From contig JACQPN010000015.1 in assembly GCA_016207515.1 (NCBI GenBank), forward strand, positions 62,001-126,000: a stretch of DNA of 64,000 nt, in the 5' to 3' direction. The notes beneath the pieces are model-generated. The model was given only the letters and a program-made list of their open reading frames with translations. It was not told where the DNA came from and made no database searches. The translations under genes and the position numbers were made by a program. Origin of the DNA: Euryarchaeota archaeon (GTDB lineage: Archaea > Thermoplasmatota > SW-10-69-26 > JACQPN01). Shown here piece after piece: positions 26,857-36,207 of this stretch (position 1 is its first letter; each line of letters opens with the position of its first letter).

Positions 26857-27906
26857 ATGGCCGAACGGAGCCGCCTCGTCAATGACGAGATCGAACGCGT
26901 CCTTGCTGGCCTCGAACCCGCGAATTTTGCGCGCGGCATGCGCGAATACCTTCGCTACAGCAAGAACCGCATAAGGCCCAGTTTCGCCGTCTACGCCCCG
27001 ATAAGGCACGTTCTTGAGGCGGGGGGAAAACGGGTGAGGCCGCTTCTTTGCCTGCTCGCCTGCGAGACGGTCGGCGGCGACTTGAAGAAGGCGCTTCCGA
27101 CGGCGGCCGGCATCGAGTTCCTCCACACGTTCACGCTTGTCCATGACGACGTCTGCGACCGAAGCCTTACGAGGCGCGCGCGGCCGACCGTTGGCGCGAT
27201 TTGGGGCGACCCGGTCGCCATCACGGTGGGAGACGGCCTATTCGCGCTGGCGATGCGGTTGATGTCGCGCGACAGCGTCGAGGCCGGGGTCTCCGCCGAC
27301 GTCGCGGCGCGCATCCTCGCCATGGGCGCCGACACGAGCCTGATGCTCGCCCAAGGGCAGACCATGGACCTGATGTTCACGAGCCGCGACGACGTGACGG
27401 TCGACGAGTACATGGAGATGATCCGCCTGAAGACGGGGGTGCTCCTCGAATTCAGCCTAAAGGCGGGCGCGGTCATCGGCGGCGGCTCCCGCGAACAGGT
27501 GGACGCGATTGCGGAATTCGGCGCCCCCCTCGGGATGGCGTTCCAGATCCGCGATGACGTCCTGGACCTCACTGCCGACCCCAAGACCCTCGGGAAACCG
27601 CTTGGCGGGGACATCCGGACGGGCAAGAGGACGCTCATCGTTGCCCATGGCGTAGAAAACTCGCCCAAGCGCGATGTCTTGATCGAGATCCTGAACAAAC
27701 CAGAGGACGAGACGACGATGGCCGACGTGGCGACCGCCAGCGAGATCCTTCAGGACGCGGGCTCGATCGAGTACGCCCAACAACGCGCGCGCTCCCTCGT
27801 CTCGAAAGCGAAGAGGGCGCTTTCTGCGCTACCGCGTAACGACGGGGCCGGGTCCCTCATGGCGCTACACAGCGTCGCGGATTTCATCATGGCCAGAACC
27901 CACTAG
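26857..27906 (+). CDS. Geranylgeranyl (polyprenyl) diphosphate synthase
   Basis: 349 residues, trans-prenyltransferase for archaeal lipid precursors. The first Asp-rich motif is DDVCD (after LVH) and the second is DDVLD (after QIR); GGKRVRPLL and GGDIRTGKRTL are also typical. I start at ATG 26857, which follows GGAGGT by ten bases. Another possible start is ATG 26797, about 25 bases after a TATTTCA element, which would add a 20-residue Pro/Ala/Ser-rich extension. It stands divergent to the isomerase gene, with two strong hairpins between them. Confidence 0.92.
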   Translation: MAERSRLVNDEIERVLAGLEPANFARGMREYLRYSKNRIRPSFAVYAPIRHVLEAGGKRVRPLLCLLACETVGGDLKKALPTAAGIEFLHTFTLVHDDVCDRSLTRRARPTVGAIWGDPVAITVGDGLFALAMRLMSRDSVEAGVSADVAARILAMGADTSLMLAQGQTMDLMFTSRDDVTVDEYMEMIRLKTGVLLEFSLKAGAVIGGGSREQVDAIAEFGAPLGMAFQIRDDVLDLTADPKTLGKPLGGDIRTGKRTLIVAHGVENSPKRDVLIEILNKPEDETTMADVATASEILQDAGSIEYAQQRARSLVSKAKRALSALPRNDGAGSLMALHSVADFIMARTH

Positions 27907-28116
27907 CGTCAGTTCCATGTGTTATCGGTTAGCGGACATGACCACGAAATAGTGGACAAGTATCGGACGCGATCTTTTGCCCGCGCCGTTACGCTTGGGG
28001 CCCCTCTCTCGGAGAGACGAGGTCGATGCACAGGCGCCGAACCGCCCACGGACGCTGCATCCCTCCTGGGAACCCGGGCGTATCCGATAACTATTGGCGT
28101 CAGTTCTGTCCACCCT

Positions 28117-28225
28117 CGGCCGCTGAGACGGCCGTCGTTTTCGCGGACTCACTAGCGTTCGTCCGCTTAGCTCCGGCCGCTGAGACAGCCGTCGTTTTCG
28201 CGGACTCACTTGCGTTCGTCCGCTT
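28117..28225. repeat. 52-base direct repeat, two copies, each able to fold into two hairpins
   Basis: Copies at 28117-28168 and 28174-28225 agree at 50 of 52 positions, separated by five bases. Each contains CGGCCG...CGGCCG and GCGGAC...GTCCGC inverted pairs. The rest of the non-coding stretch 27907-28285 holds a smaller repeat (GCGTCAGTTC at about 27906 and 28097) and no convincing gene; the minus-strand frame through it only mirrors the DNA repeat. Confidence 0.75.
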
Positions 28226-28285
28226 CCTCCTTCCGGGCCCAGCGCCAAAACGACACACTTATTATCTCTACTCCTGAATGTTGGA

Positions 28286-29134
28286 GTGGGATGCACCGTG
28301 CTTATTGACAAGATTACCTCGAACTTGGAGTTGAAAGGATACAAGGTGAAGGCCGCGCCGACCTTGACCGGCGCCTCTGGCACGTCCTACACGCCAGCCC
28401 TCCTTGCGGAATCGGAGACGAGCGCCGTCGTCAACTTCGACAACGGGCACGCCCAATTCTCGACCATAATGCTCACCCACCTCATGGCGATCGACCTCAA
28501 CGTCGCCGCCTTCGTCTACGCCGATGAGTTCAGCCAGGACGAGAAGAATTGGGCACTCGCGTTCAACGTACACCTGCTTGGGCGCGTCGCGATCGATCCC
28601 CCGGCCCCGTTGAGCCCTCCTGCCGAACCGGGTTTCCCATCTGCGTTCGAACTCCTATCCGGGTTCGACACCGAGCTCCGGATCCACCCAAAGCCGAGCC
28701 CCGATATGTGGCTCGTCGGGTGCGAGGCGGGAACACCCGAATCTGGAGGCAACGACCCCACGACCCGTGTACTCGAGGTCGGGGGAAGGCACGAATCCCC
28801 ATGGCTCAACTGGCTTTCCGAGGTCGAGAAAGGATTGGCCCTCAAGAGGGAAGCCGAGACGGCCGCTTTGCCAGCGACCGCCGCTCCACCCCTTGCGTTT
28901 TCAGAGGCCCCGACGATTGCCGTCGAGGCGCAGGAAATCGATCGGTTATTGGTCGATACCGGGCCGACGCCGCCCCCTGAGGGCCCCGCTACTGCCCCCG
29001 CGCCAGGACCCGCACCGAACGCCCCGGCGCCGGTCGCGAACAATGCACCGGAAAACGGTGCCCACGCGCGGCCACATAAGCCGGAATCGGCCGAGATGAG
29101 AGCCCATCGGCATGGCGACCTCGTGATGGTATAG
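28286..29134 (+). CDS. Orphan protein: nuclease-like alpha/beta domain plus Pro/Ala-rich tail
   Basis: 282 residues. Residues ~1-105 (LIDKITSNLELKGYKV..SYTPALLAES..AFVYADEF) have the order of secondary structures seen in restriction-endonuclease-like archaeal proteins, but no clear D-(E/Q)xK is visible, so any nuclease role is doubtful. Residues ~105-190 form a second region with a WLVGCEAG phrase. Residues ~190-282 are a low-complexity Pro/Ala linker ending with basic residues. A TTATTAT box at 28258-28264 supports GTG 28286 as a leaderless start; GTG 28298 is the alternative. Confidence 0.6.
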   Translation: MGCTVLIDKITSNLELKGYKVKAAPTLTGASGTSYTPALLAESETSAVVNFDNGHAQFSTIMLTHLMAIDLNVAAFVYADEFSQDEKNWALAFNVHLLGRVAIDPPAPLSPPAEPGFPSAFELLSGFDTELRIHPKPSPDMWLVGCEAGTPESGGNDPTTRVLEVGGRHESPWLNWLSEVEKGLALKREAETAALPATAAPPLAFSEAPTIAVEAQEIDRLLVDTGPTPPPEGPATAPAPGPAPNAPAPVANNAPENGAHARPHKPESAEMRAHRHGDLVMV

Positions 29135-29329
29135 GTCGAGACGCGCTCCCGGATCGCCCCACGAGCGGCTTCCTGGCATGGATCGGTACGCGTCGAGATG
29201 TATCCTCGTTAGCGTCGTGGCGACCGGGGACCCTGACTTCTTCGCGATGGCGGCATGTCTCCCATCCGGACAGCCGGGTCTCGGCGCCCCCAAATCTTAT
29301 GCCGGGGAGGGGGGTTGCCCATCATCCCC

Positions 29330-30745
29330 ATGAGGCAAGTTGCGGCTGATACCGTCCAAGTGAAAAGGCGCGGAGACGTCGCCGCAAAGACCCTGCCGTG
29401 GCGTCGCTCCACGTCGGACGCCTACGCGTGCCTACGCGGTTCGGGCGCGGCATCGATCTTTCTCGACAGCGCACTGGTCGGCGACAGGTCGCGTTACTCG
29501 ATAATCGGCTTCGACCCGGTCTTGACCCTCAAGGCCGACTCGGGCGGGGCGAGACTCGAGACCGAGGGCGGAAAGCATTCCTTTGCGGACGCGCTCGCGT
29601 TTCTTGCGGGAACCGTAGGCAAGACGACGCTTGCGCCGGTCCCGGGCGTGCCCTTTCCCGCGGGGTTTGCCGGCATCATATCCTACGACTTCGCGCGTAG
29701 TCTGGAACGGGTCGGCAACGGGGCGCGAGACGACCTCAGGACACCCTGGCTCGACCTCCATCTTTTCGACGCGACGGCCACCATCGACCGCCTATCGCAC
29801 ACGGTCACGGTGTGCGCCGCCGACCTTCCGGGGTTCTCGACCAAGCCGAAGGAGGAGCGTCTCGAAGGCGCCCTTGCGAGGTTGGCGCTTCGCGGCGAGA
29901 CGGGGCGGTTTGCCGCCGGGGCGGGCGCCAAGCCGAATCTTTCCCGCAAAGGCTTCGAGGACATGGTGCTCAAGGCCCAAGACAGGATACGTGAGGGCGA
30001 GATATTCCAAGCGAACCTCTCGGTGCGCTTCGAATCGCAGGCCGAAGGCGACCCCTTGACGCTCTTTGACCGCCTCGCCGCGTTGAACCCCTCATCGTTC
30101 GCAGGCGTCTTTGAATCAAGCGACCAGGCTATCGTCTCCGCATCGCCGGAGAGGCTTCTTAAGCTCGAAGGCGACCGGTTGGAGACGAGGCCGATCGCGG
30201 GCACCAGGCCTCGGGGCGAGGACCAGGAGAAGGATGCGGGCCTCGTGGGGGAACTCCTCGCCTCCCCAAAGGAAAGGGCCGAGCACGTGATGCTCGTGGA
30301 CCTTGAACGAAACGACCTGGGCCGCATCGCACAATTCGGTTCCGTCCGCGTGGAGGACTTCATGGCGGTGGAGCAGTACAGCCACGTGAGCCACATCGTG
30401 AGTTCGGTGGTCGCTCGCAAACGGCGCGATGTCGACGTGGCCGGCGTCCTGCGGGCGATGTTCCCGGGCGGGACCATCACCGGCGCCCCGAAGATACGCG
30501 CGATGGAGGTCATCGACTCGTTGGAGCCGACGAGACGCGGCCCCTACACGGGCGCCATGGGTTATTTCTCGCTCACGGGGGACATCGACCTCAACATCCT
30601 CATCCGTTCGGTACTTCTCAAAGACGGAGCGGCCTTCGTCCAGGCGGGGGCGGGGATAGTCGCCGATTCTGAGGCGCGGCGCGAGTACGACGAATCGATG
30701 GCGAAGGCGCGAGCGTCGCTTTCGGCGTTGGGGGCGACCTTGTGA
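29330..30745 (+). CDS. pabB: Chorismate-utilising enzyme, aminodeoxychorismate or anthranilate synthase component I
   Basis: 471 residues. The chorismate-binding domain is complete: IFQANLSVRF, SASPERLLK, RPIAGTRPRG, HVMLVDLERNDLGR, FPGGTITGAPK and GPYTGAMGY. It uses ammonia or a glutaminase partner to aminate chorismate. The coupled aminotransferase-class-IV gene favours 4-amino-4-deoxychorismate synthesis (PabB) over anthranilate. A TATA-like AAATCTTAT at 29292-29300 is ~30 bases before the ATG. No pabA/trpG glutaminase is adjacent. The GTG of the next gene overlaps its TGA. Confidence 0.85.
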   Translation: MRQVAADTVQVKRRGDVAAKTLPWRRSTSDAYACLRGSGAASIFLDSALVGDRSRYSIIGFDPVLTLKADSGGARLETEGGKHSFADALAFLAGTVGKTTLAPVPGVPFPAGFAGIISYDFARSLERVGNGARDDLRTPWLDLHLFDATATIDRLSHTVTVCAADLPGFSTKPKEERLEGALARLALRGETGRFAAGAGAKPNLSRKGFEDMVLKAQDRIREGEIFQANLSVRFESQAEGDPLTLFDRLAALNPSSFAGVFESSDQAIVSASPERLLKLEGDRLETRPIAGTRPRGEDQEKDAGLVGELLASPKERAEHVMLVDLERNDLGRIAQFGSVRVEDFMAVEQYSHVSHIVSSVVARKRRDVDVAGVLRAMFPGGTITGAPKIRAMEVIDSLEPTRRGPYTGAMGYFSLTGDIDLNILIRSVLLKDGAAFVQAGAGIVADSEARREYDESMAKARASLSALGATL

Positions 30746-31644
30746 GCCGCGTCTTCGTCGACGGTTCCGAGGCCAAGGCCGCGAGCCTGCCGCTCTTGAA
30801 CCGCGGCCTCTACTATGGCGACGCCGTCTACGAGACCTTCAAGACGCGTGAAGGGCGGGTCTTCAGGTTGAATCGGCATCTTAGGAGGCTCGAGGAGGCT
30901 GCGGCGTTCTTGGGGTTAGAGGCCCAACCGATGAGCCAGCACTTGGACCGCACCGCGCGCTTCATCGAGCGGGAGACCAAGGGGCAGGATTCCGTGGTGC
31001 GTCTCACGTTGCTTCGGCCCGGCGAGGGGCGCGGGCTTGTCCCCCTCGCCGGCATGGGGGCCCACGTCGTCATCGAGGTGTCACCGGCCGGTGCATCCCC
31101 GGATCGCCGAGCCGGCATCGACTGCATCACCTCGACCGTGCGAAGGGTCAACCCATACCCGGGAAGGCCGCAGATCAAATCCACTAGCGCCCAACCGCTC
31201 GTCACCGCGAGGCGCGAGGCGAGCCTTCGGCACGCTTACGAGGCCATCATGTTGAATGGGGCGGGGATGGTGGCGGAAGGTTCTTTCACCAACGTGTTCG
31301 TGGTGCGCGAGGGGCGCGTCAGCACGCCCGGAGTGGAGTCGGACGTGTTGCCGGGGATCACCCGCGAGGCCATCATCGAGACCGCGAAGGCGTGTGGCGT
31401 GAAGGTCGACGAGGGGGAGATGCGGCCCGAGGCCTTGCGCGGCGCCGATGAGTTGTTTCTCACAAACGCGGTCATAGGCGTAGTTCCAGTGGCAAGGCTT
31501 GACGGGGACGTTGTAGGGGCCTTTGCACCGGGGCCCATCACCGCGAAGCTCGCCGAATCTTTCGACGCGCTTGTGGAGCGGGAATGGCGGGGCGGACGAC
31601 CCAGCCTGTCGCGAGGACCCGACCAAAAAAGAATGATTAAATAG
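30742..31644 (+). CDS. pabC: PLP-dependent class IV aminotransferase (PabC-like 4-amino-4-deoxychorismate lyase)
   Basis: 300 residues. The fold-type IV pattern is visible: LNRGLYYGDAVYETFKT at the N-terminus, the PLP lysine in RPQIKSTSAQ, and AEGSFTNVFVV and LPGITRE downstream. Coupling with PabB through a GTGA overlap suggests aminodeoxychorismate lyase, giving p-aminobenzoate. Branched-chain aminotransferase is the alternative, since the families are close. The last ~25 residues are Arg/Gly-rich and poorly conserved. Confidence 0.85.
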   Translation: MSRVFVDGSEAKAASLPLLNRGLYYGDAVYETFKTREGRVFRLNRHLRRLEEAAAFLGLEAQPMSQHLDRTARFIERETKGQDSVVRLTLLRPGEGRGLVPLAGMGAHVVIEVSPAGASPDRRAGIDCITSTVRRVNPYPGRPQIKSTSAQPLVTARREASLRHAYEAIMLNGAGMVAEGSFTNVFVVREGRVSTPGVESDVLPGITREAIIETAKACGVKVDEGEMRPEALRGADELFLTNAVIGVVPVARLDGDVVGAFAPGPITAKLAESFDALVEREWRGGRPSLSRGPDQKRMIK

Positions 31645-31712
31645 CAACCGCGCACATCGAATCCACAGCGCGGGATGGACGGTCAGATGCCGCCTTTCCG
31701 GCGCAAGATGGG

Positions 31713-31871
31713 ATGCCGATGCTCAACACGCGCTACGTTGAAGTGGTTCTGAAATTTCCAATGCGGATGGAACGAAAGCTCCTGACCCAGATCATGGAGT
31801 ACTCCGAGTACGTCTCCACGCAGGAGCGTTACTCCGGCGGCAACGAAATGAAGCCCGAATGGTTGGCGTAA
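31713..31871 (+). CDS. Small hypothetical protein (about 52 residues)
   Basis: Reads MPMLNTRYVEVVLKFP and continues with a predicted helix (ERKLLTQIMEYSEYVSTQ) ending in EWLA. ATG 31713 or 31719 can start it. A good GATTAAATAG box lies at 31633-31641, just after pabC, so it has its own promoter and a leader near 50 bases. The strand-then-helix pattern looks protein-like, but I know no family. Confidence 0.55.
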   Translation: MPMLNTRYVEVVLKFPMRMERKLLTQIMEYSEYVSTQERYSGGNEMKPEWLA

Positions 31872-31906
31872 CACCCTTTCAGGCCCCGCCCACGGGAACT
31901 ACGCCG

Positions 31907-32920
31907 TCAGGTGGCCGTTTTTGACCCATCCTTCTCGCCGAAGAGCCACCGCGCTAGCTCGATGGCGGCCTCGAACCGTGTCGCTATCCCGACGATGAGC
32001 GCCGCCACCGCGACGGCCGCGGCGAGGACGATGTACGCAGGCTCCAGTTCGAGAAGCGAGAGGCTGAAGAAGAAGACGTCGATGCCTGCGTGTATCACGA
32101 TCGCCGCGGCGAGGCCGTAGCGCATCGCGACCACCGTCATCATGAGCCCGAAGATCGCGGGGCCGACGACGTGCGCCCAGTTCCCATAGCCCGCGTGGAC
32201 GAACCCGAAGAAGACCGCCTGCCCGATGACGGCCGCGATCAGGCCGAAGCGAGCCCGAAGCATCGTCATCAATACGCCCCTGAAAAGGAACTCCTCGGAG
32301 ACGCCTGCCATTATCGAGAGTCCAAGCAGGATGGGTGGCGTGACGTTCAGGAAGACGCGACTCTCATCACCGGTGACCAGGACGCTTCCGAGGAACGTGT
32401 AGAGGATGAAAGTGCCGCCGAGGTAGAGAAGTAGCACGAGGATGAGGAGCGACAGCCCCGCGGAGACGTCCTCCCGGAGGCCGACGCGCGGCGCCGAGCC
32501 GGCGTCCTTCAGCGCGTCGACGAGCGGGTGCGCGGTTCCAGGCTCCAAGGCCCTTGCCCGTCGCCCCATCCGCGACACGAGGATGACGCCGAGAAGCGGG
32601 ACGAGGGTGAAATAGATCACTTGATTACTGATTGTGCGCCACAGCGCGGCCTCGGGGATCGCCTCCAAGACCGTGTACTCCTGGAGAAGGGGGATCGACT
32701 CGTATATCCCGATGAGGAACCGGACGAACGGGTAAGCGATGAGCGCGGCCCCTAGGCACTGCAGGGCGTTCCAGTCCCGGCCGAGGCGCTCGGGAAGGAC
32801 CCCGAACGTCTTCGCGAAACGTGGCAGGAAACCGATGAGCCAGCTCAGGGTGATCGTGGTCAGGTGGTAACCAAGGAAGGTGAATGGCAAGACGTCGGCA
32901 CCGGTGGAGTCCGCTCCCAA
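31907..32920 (-). CDS. CPBP-family intramembrane metalloprotease
   Basis: 337 residues, about eight membrane helices. The Abi/CAAX-protease motifs are in order: EEFLFRG near residue 205, FGFVHAGYGNW, and HAGIDVFFF. These supply the Glu-Glu and His residues of the metal site. Substrate unknown. The TTG at 32920 lies ~21 bases after a CCTTAAGAGG box, so the start is leaderless or close to it. It is divergent from the sialidase-like lipoprotein. Confidence 0.9.
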   Translation of the reverse strand: MGADSTGADVLPFTFLGYHLTTITLSWLIGFLPRFAKTFGVLPERLGRDWNALQCLGAALIAYPFVRFLIGIYESIPLLQEYTVLEAIPEAALWRTISNQVIYFTLVPLLGVILVSRMGRRARALEPGTAHPLVDALKDAGSAPRVGLREDVSAGLSLLILVLLLYLGGTFILYTFLGSVLVTGDESRVFLNVTPPILLGLSIMAGVSEEFLFRGVLMTMLRARFGLIAAVIGQAVFFGFVHAGYGNWAHVVGPAIFGLMMTVVAMRYGLAAAIVIHAGIDVFFFSLSLLELEPAYIVLAAAVAVAALIVGIATRFEAAIELARWLFGEKDGSKTAT

Positions 32921-33030
32921 AATCGATTCGCCGCCCTCTTAAGGGCTTCCTTTGAGCACCGCGACAGGAACGGCGCACACGGGACGGCAGTTACCATAAA
33001 CATTATCGTGCCCCGCGGAGGCTTCACCGC

Positions 33031-34527
33031 GTGAAGAACCCCGTCGCCTGCCTCCTTCTCCTCGCGTCCCTCGTCATATCGGGCTGCGTCTCGACGACGC
33101 CTTCGACCGCGTCGAACGGCATCCTGCCCCCGCCCGTTGAAGGCGCAACGCACGCCCTCGCGGGCGCGACCGAGCCGGTGGGACTCGAGGCGCCCCTGTT
33201 CGCGCTTGGGAAAAGGGTCTTGAAAACCACGGGCGGCGAGCCCGGCGTCGCCGCGGCACTCGACGGGACGCTCTACCTTACGATGCCCGGCTGCGACCTC
33301 CAAGGAGAGCCCGCCGTCACGGACGCGACGGCCGGTTCGACGTGCCGCCACGGGTTGGTCTACCGAAGCGACGACGCGGGATCGACCTGGAAACGGTTGA
33401 ACAAGGGAACCGACGGGCGGCTCATGGACGACAACAAGAGCTTCGCCAACGGCGACGCCGAAGTCGCCATCGATTCCGTGGGAAACGTCTATTCGAGCAA
33501 CCTCGGCGCAGGCATCAAGGTCCTCATGTCCGCGGACCGCGGCGAAACGTGGTCGTACCTCGGGAACGCGACCCCGGACGGGCATTGGGCGGATCGGCAA
33601 TGGATGGCCGCGGCGGGCGATGGCCACCTCATCGTCACCTGGATGGGCGGCGCGGAAAGCGAGTTGCGCCAAGTCGCGATCAATTCCACTTTCGACGGCG
33701 GTAAGACCTGGACCGGCATCGTGTACCTCGGGGACAACATCGGTTGGCTCGGCCAAGTGCAGTTCGAGCCTTCGGGCGAAAGAGCGTTCATACCGTTCAC
33801 GCAACCCTTGGACATGGCAACGGTCCCCATGGACCCGACGGGCCTTGGCGGCTTCCTACTGGCGCGCACCTACGGCCTTTTCGTAGCCCGCACTCAAGAC
33901 GGCGGCCTCACGTGGGACGTCGTCGACACGGGCGCTCGTGTCCCGGCGCCCGCGACGGGACTTCATTGGAGTGGCACGCTCATGGCGCCGGCGCTCGACG
34001 TGACGGGCGATGGCCACGTGGTGTACGCGTGGAGCGAGGACGTCCCCGACCCGGCGAAGGTCACTAGCACGGCCGCGAAGGTGCGCCTCGTCTCAAGCGC
34101 CGATTGGGGCGCCACGTGGACGAAGCCGCTTGATGTGAGCACGCGCATGTCTGCCATCCAGCCGTGGGTCACCGGCGGCGCGGGAGATCGGGTGGCAATC
34201 ACGTATTACGCGAGCGACACGCCGCTCGACACCGACATGGTGGGCGTTTGGGACGTGATGGCCACGATCGTCGACGGCGTCGGTTCATCCTCGCCGAAGA
34301 TCGTGACGAGCACCGTCGCGGAGAAGATACACGTCGGCGGCATATGCTCGCGCGGCGGCCTTTGCCTTGCCAACGACAGGAATTTCCTCGATTACTTCGA
34401 GTCCGACCTCATGCCCGACGGACGACTCGTCGTGGCTTTCCCCACGGACCCCCCAGAGGGCGGCAAGACCGTGCACATCTTTGTCGCGATGCAGTCGGGC
34501 GGGACGCCTCTCTCGATACGCGGCTGA
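33031..34527 (+). CDS. Sialidase-fold (Asp-box) lipoprotein
   Basis: 498 residues from GTG. A lipobox (VISGC) follows the signal peptide. Five Asp-box phrases mark propeller blades: SDDAGSTW, SADRGETW, TFDGGKTW, TQDGGLTW and SADWGATW. This is the BNR/exo-alpha-sialidase-like six-bladed propeller. The catalytic Arg triad cannot be assigned, so it may be a binding rather than a cleaving protein. Its signal and N-terminus (SGCVSTTPS) resemble those of the S15 peptidase lipoproteins at 50623 and 52676. Confidence 0.85.
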   Translation: MKNPVACLLLLASLVISGCVSTTPSTASNGILPPPVEGATHALAGATEPVGLEAPLFALGKRVLKTTGGEPGVAAALDGTLYLTMPGCDLQGEPAVTDATAGSTCRHGLVYRSDDAGSTWKRLNKGTDGRLMDDNKSFANGDAEVAIDSVGNVYSSNLGAGIKVLMSADRGETWSYLGNATPDGHWADRQWMAAAGDGHLIVTWMGGAESELRQVAINSTFDGGKTWTGIVYLGDNIGWLGQVQFEPSGERAFIPFTQPLDMATVPMDPTGLGGFLLARTYGLFVARTQDGGLTWDVVDTGARVPAPATGLHWSGTLMAPALDVTGDGHVVYAWSEDVPDPAKVTSTAAKVRLVSSADWGATWTKPLDVSTRMSAIQPWVTGGAGDRVAITYYASDTPLDTDMVGVWDVMATIVDGVGSSSPKIVTSTVAEKIHVGGICSRGGLCLANDRNFLDYFESDLMPDGRLVVAFPTDPPEGGKTVHIFVAMQSGGTPLSIRG

Positions 34528-34580
34528 AGCGCTTCGGGCCGGCACGCCTTTTTGAAGAAAAGGTCTGGCTCAGGGTCCCT

Positions 34581-35240
34581 TCAACCGGAACGTATCGTCT
34601 CTATTATTTCCCCCATCGCCCCCTTGTGGTTGAAAACCGCGGATCCGGCGACGAGCACGTCCGCCCCCGCGTCCCGTACGTCGCGAGCCGTCTCGGCGCT
34701 TACGCCCCCATCGACTTCGAGCCGTGCCTTGCTCCCCGTATCGTCTATCAGTCTCCGCGCGGCTTTGATCTTCGGTATCATCGACTTGATGAAGGCCTGG
34801 CCGCCGAAACCCGGGTTCACCGTCATCACTAGGAGGAGGTCGATCTCCTCGATCACGTTCTCGACGGTGGAAAGAGGTGTTGCCGGGTTCAAGGCCACGC
34901 CCACCTTGGCCCCCGTTTCTTTCACTTGTTGCACCGTCCTGTGAAGGTGCGGGCACGCCTCCGCGTGGATGGTCAGCGAGTCGCCGCCCGCTCGTCTGAA
35001 ATCGGCCAGGAATCGTTCCGGTTGCTCTATCATGAGGTGGACGTCGAAGGGAAGCCGCGTGTGGGGCCGGATCTTCTCGACCACCGGTGGGCCGAACGTG
35101 ATGTTCGGGACGAAACGGCCGTCCATGATGTCGACATGGACCCAATCTGCGCCTGCGGGTCCGAGTCGAGCCAGCTCCTCGGCAAGTCTTGAAAAATCGG
35201 CGGAGAGGATCGACGGCGCAACGAGTGTCGGTTGCTTCAC
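34581..35240 (-). CDS. rpe: Ribulose-phosphate 3-epimerase
   Basis: 219 residues, TIM barrel that interconverts ribulose-5-phosphate and xylulose-5-phosphate. Conserved elements: APSILSADFSRLAEE, HVDIMDGRFVPNITFGPPVV, DVHLMIEQPE, VMTVNPGFGGQAFI and EVDGGVSAE. His and Asp metal ligands are in place. GTG start at 35240. It is convergent with the sialidase-fold lipoprotein and on the same strand as the DMT transporter. Confidence 0.95.
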   Translation of the reverse strand: MKQPTLVAPSILSADFSRLAEELARLGPAGADWVHVDIMDGRFVPNITFGPPVVEKIRPHTRLPFDVHLMIEQPERFLADFRRAGGDSLTIHAEACPHLHRTVQQVKETGAKVGVALNPATPLSTVENVIEEIDLLLVMTVNPGFGGQAFIKSMIPKIKAARRLIDDTGSKARLEVDGGVSAETARDVRDAGADVLVAGSAVFNHKGAMGEIIETIRSG

Positions 35241-35328
35241 GCCCCCGACTTGGCATCGGCGTATATCATGGTTGCGAACGCGACATGGTCGTGGCGACGG
35301 GTCAGGCTACGACCGTCGGCGCTTCCGC

Positions 35329-36207
35329 CTAGCGGGCGCGCGTCGCGAGGAAGACGCCGGCGAGGACCAACGCACCGCCGACGACCGTCTCTTGCATGAT
35401 GGTCTCGCCAAGGAACGAGATGGCGAGGGCCGCCGTGACGAGGGGTTGAAGGTAGATGAAGCTCGACACATGCGACGAACTGACGCGCTTCAACGCCCAG
35501 TTGTTGAGATAGTACGTGGTGACTGTGGGGAAGGCGACGATGTAGAGGATGGCAAGCCACGCGTCTGTCGGCATGGAAAGCGCGTCCCACACGAGGAGAT
35601 CCGGGACCGCTATCGCCGTGATGGAGATCGAGCCGAAGATGAAAGTCCAAGCGGCGATGGTGAGCGGCTGATAGCGCGAAAGGAGGTCTCGCGATATCAC
35701 GAGGAAGAACGCGAAGGAGGCGCTGTTGAGGACCACAAGGATGTTTCCAACGAGGAAGCGATCCGAGAGGTCGAGTCGGTCGAGCCCTAAGAGCACCGCG
35801 ACGCCGAGGAGCGAGAAGGCGACTCCGAGGATCCGTACGGGCATGGGCTTCTCCCGCCCCAAGGCCGCGCCGATGATGATCGTGATGACCGGAATGGTCG
35901 TGATGAGAAGCGTGGCGTTCGTCGCCGTCGTGAGGGCCAGGCCATTCAGAAACAGGAGTTGGTTAAGTGTGACGCCGAAGACGCTGTAGACGAAGACGGT
36001 CCGGTAGTCGGCCAACGAGCGGATCGTCTCGCGGCTGATAATACGCTGCAGCGCGTAGAGGACAAGGGCCGCGAGTGTCACCCGTACGGCCGAGAGGACC
36101 ATCGGGGAGACGCTTGTCAGCGCGAACTTGCCAGCGACCGAGAGGGTACCGAAGAGGATCTGGACAAGGATGAGGGCGACGGTCGTTCGCCGGGCCTCGT
36201 AGGTCAA
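35329..36207 (-). CDS. EamA/DMT-family permease
   Basis: 292 residues with ten predicted membrane helices in two EamA repeats, typical of drug/metabolite transporters. The first repeat starts at ALILVQILFGTLSVAGKF and the second near SASFAFFLVISRDLL. The TTG start overlaps the TGA of the homocysteine methyltransferase gene (TTGA), so they form an operon. Export of methionine or a related compound is possible from context only. Confidence 0.9.
   Translation of the reverse strand: MTYEARRTTVALILVQILFGTLSVAGKFALTSVSPMVLSAVRVTLAALVLYALQRIISRETIRSLADYRTVFVYSVFGVTLNQLLFLNGLALTTATNATLLITTIPVITIIIGAALGREKPMPVRILGVAFSLLGVAVLLGLDRLDLSDRFLVGNILVVLNSASFAFFLVISRDLLSRYQPLTIAAWTFIFGSISITAIAVPDLLVWDALSMPTDAWLAILYIVAFPTVTTYYLNNWALKRVSSSHVSSFIYLQPLVTAALAISFLGETIMQETVVGGALVLAGVFLATRAR

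Noticed and set aside
28117-28225. CRISPR reading of the 52-base pair
   Set aside because: Only two copies with a 5-base gap, too short for a spacer.
27922-28383. Minus-strand frame with repeated SPRKRR(P/L)SQRP peptides
   Set aside because: The peptide repeat only mirrors the 52-base DNA repeat, and the frame runs into the start of the real plus-strand gene.
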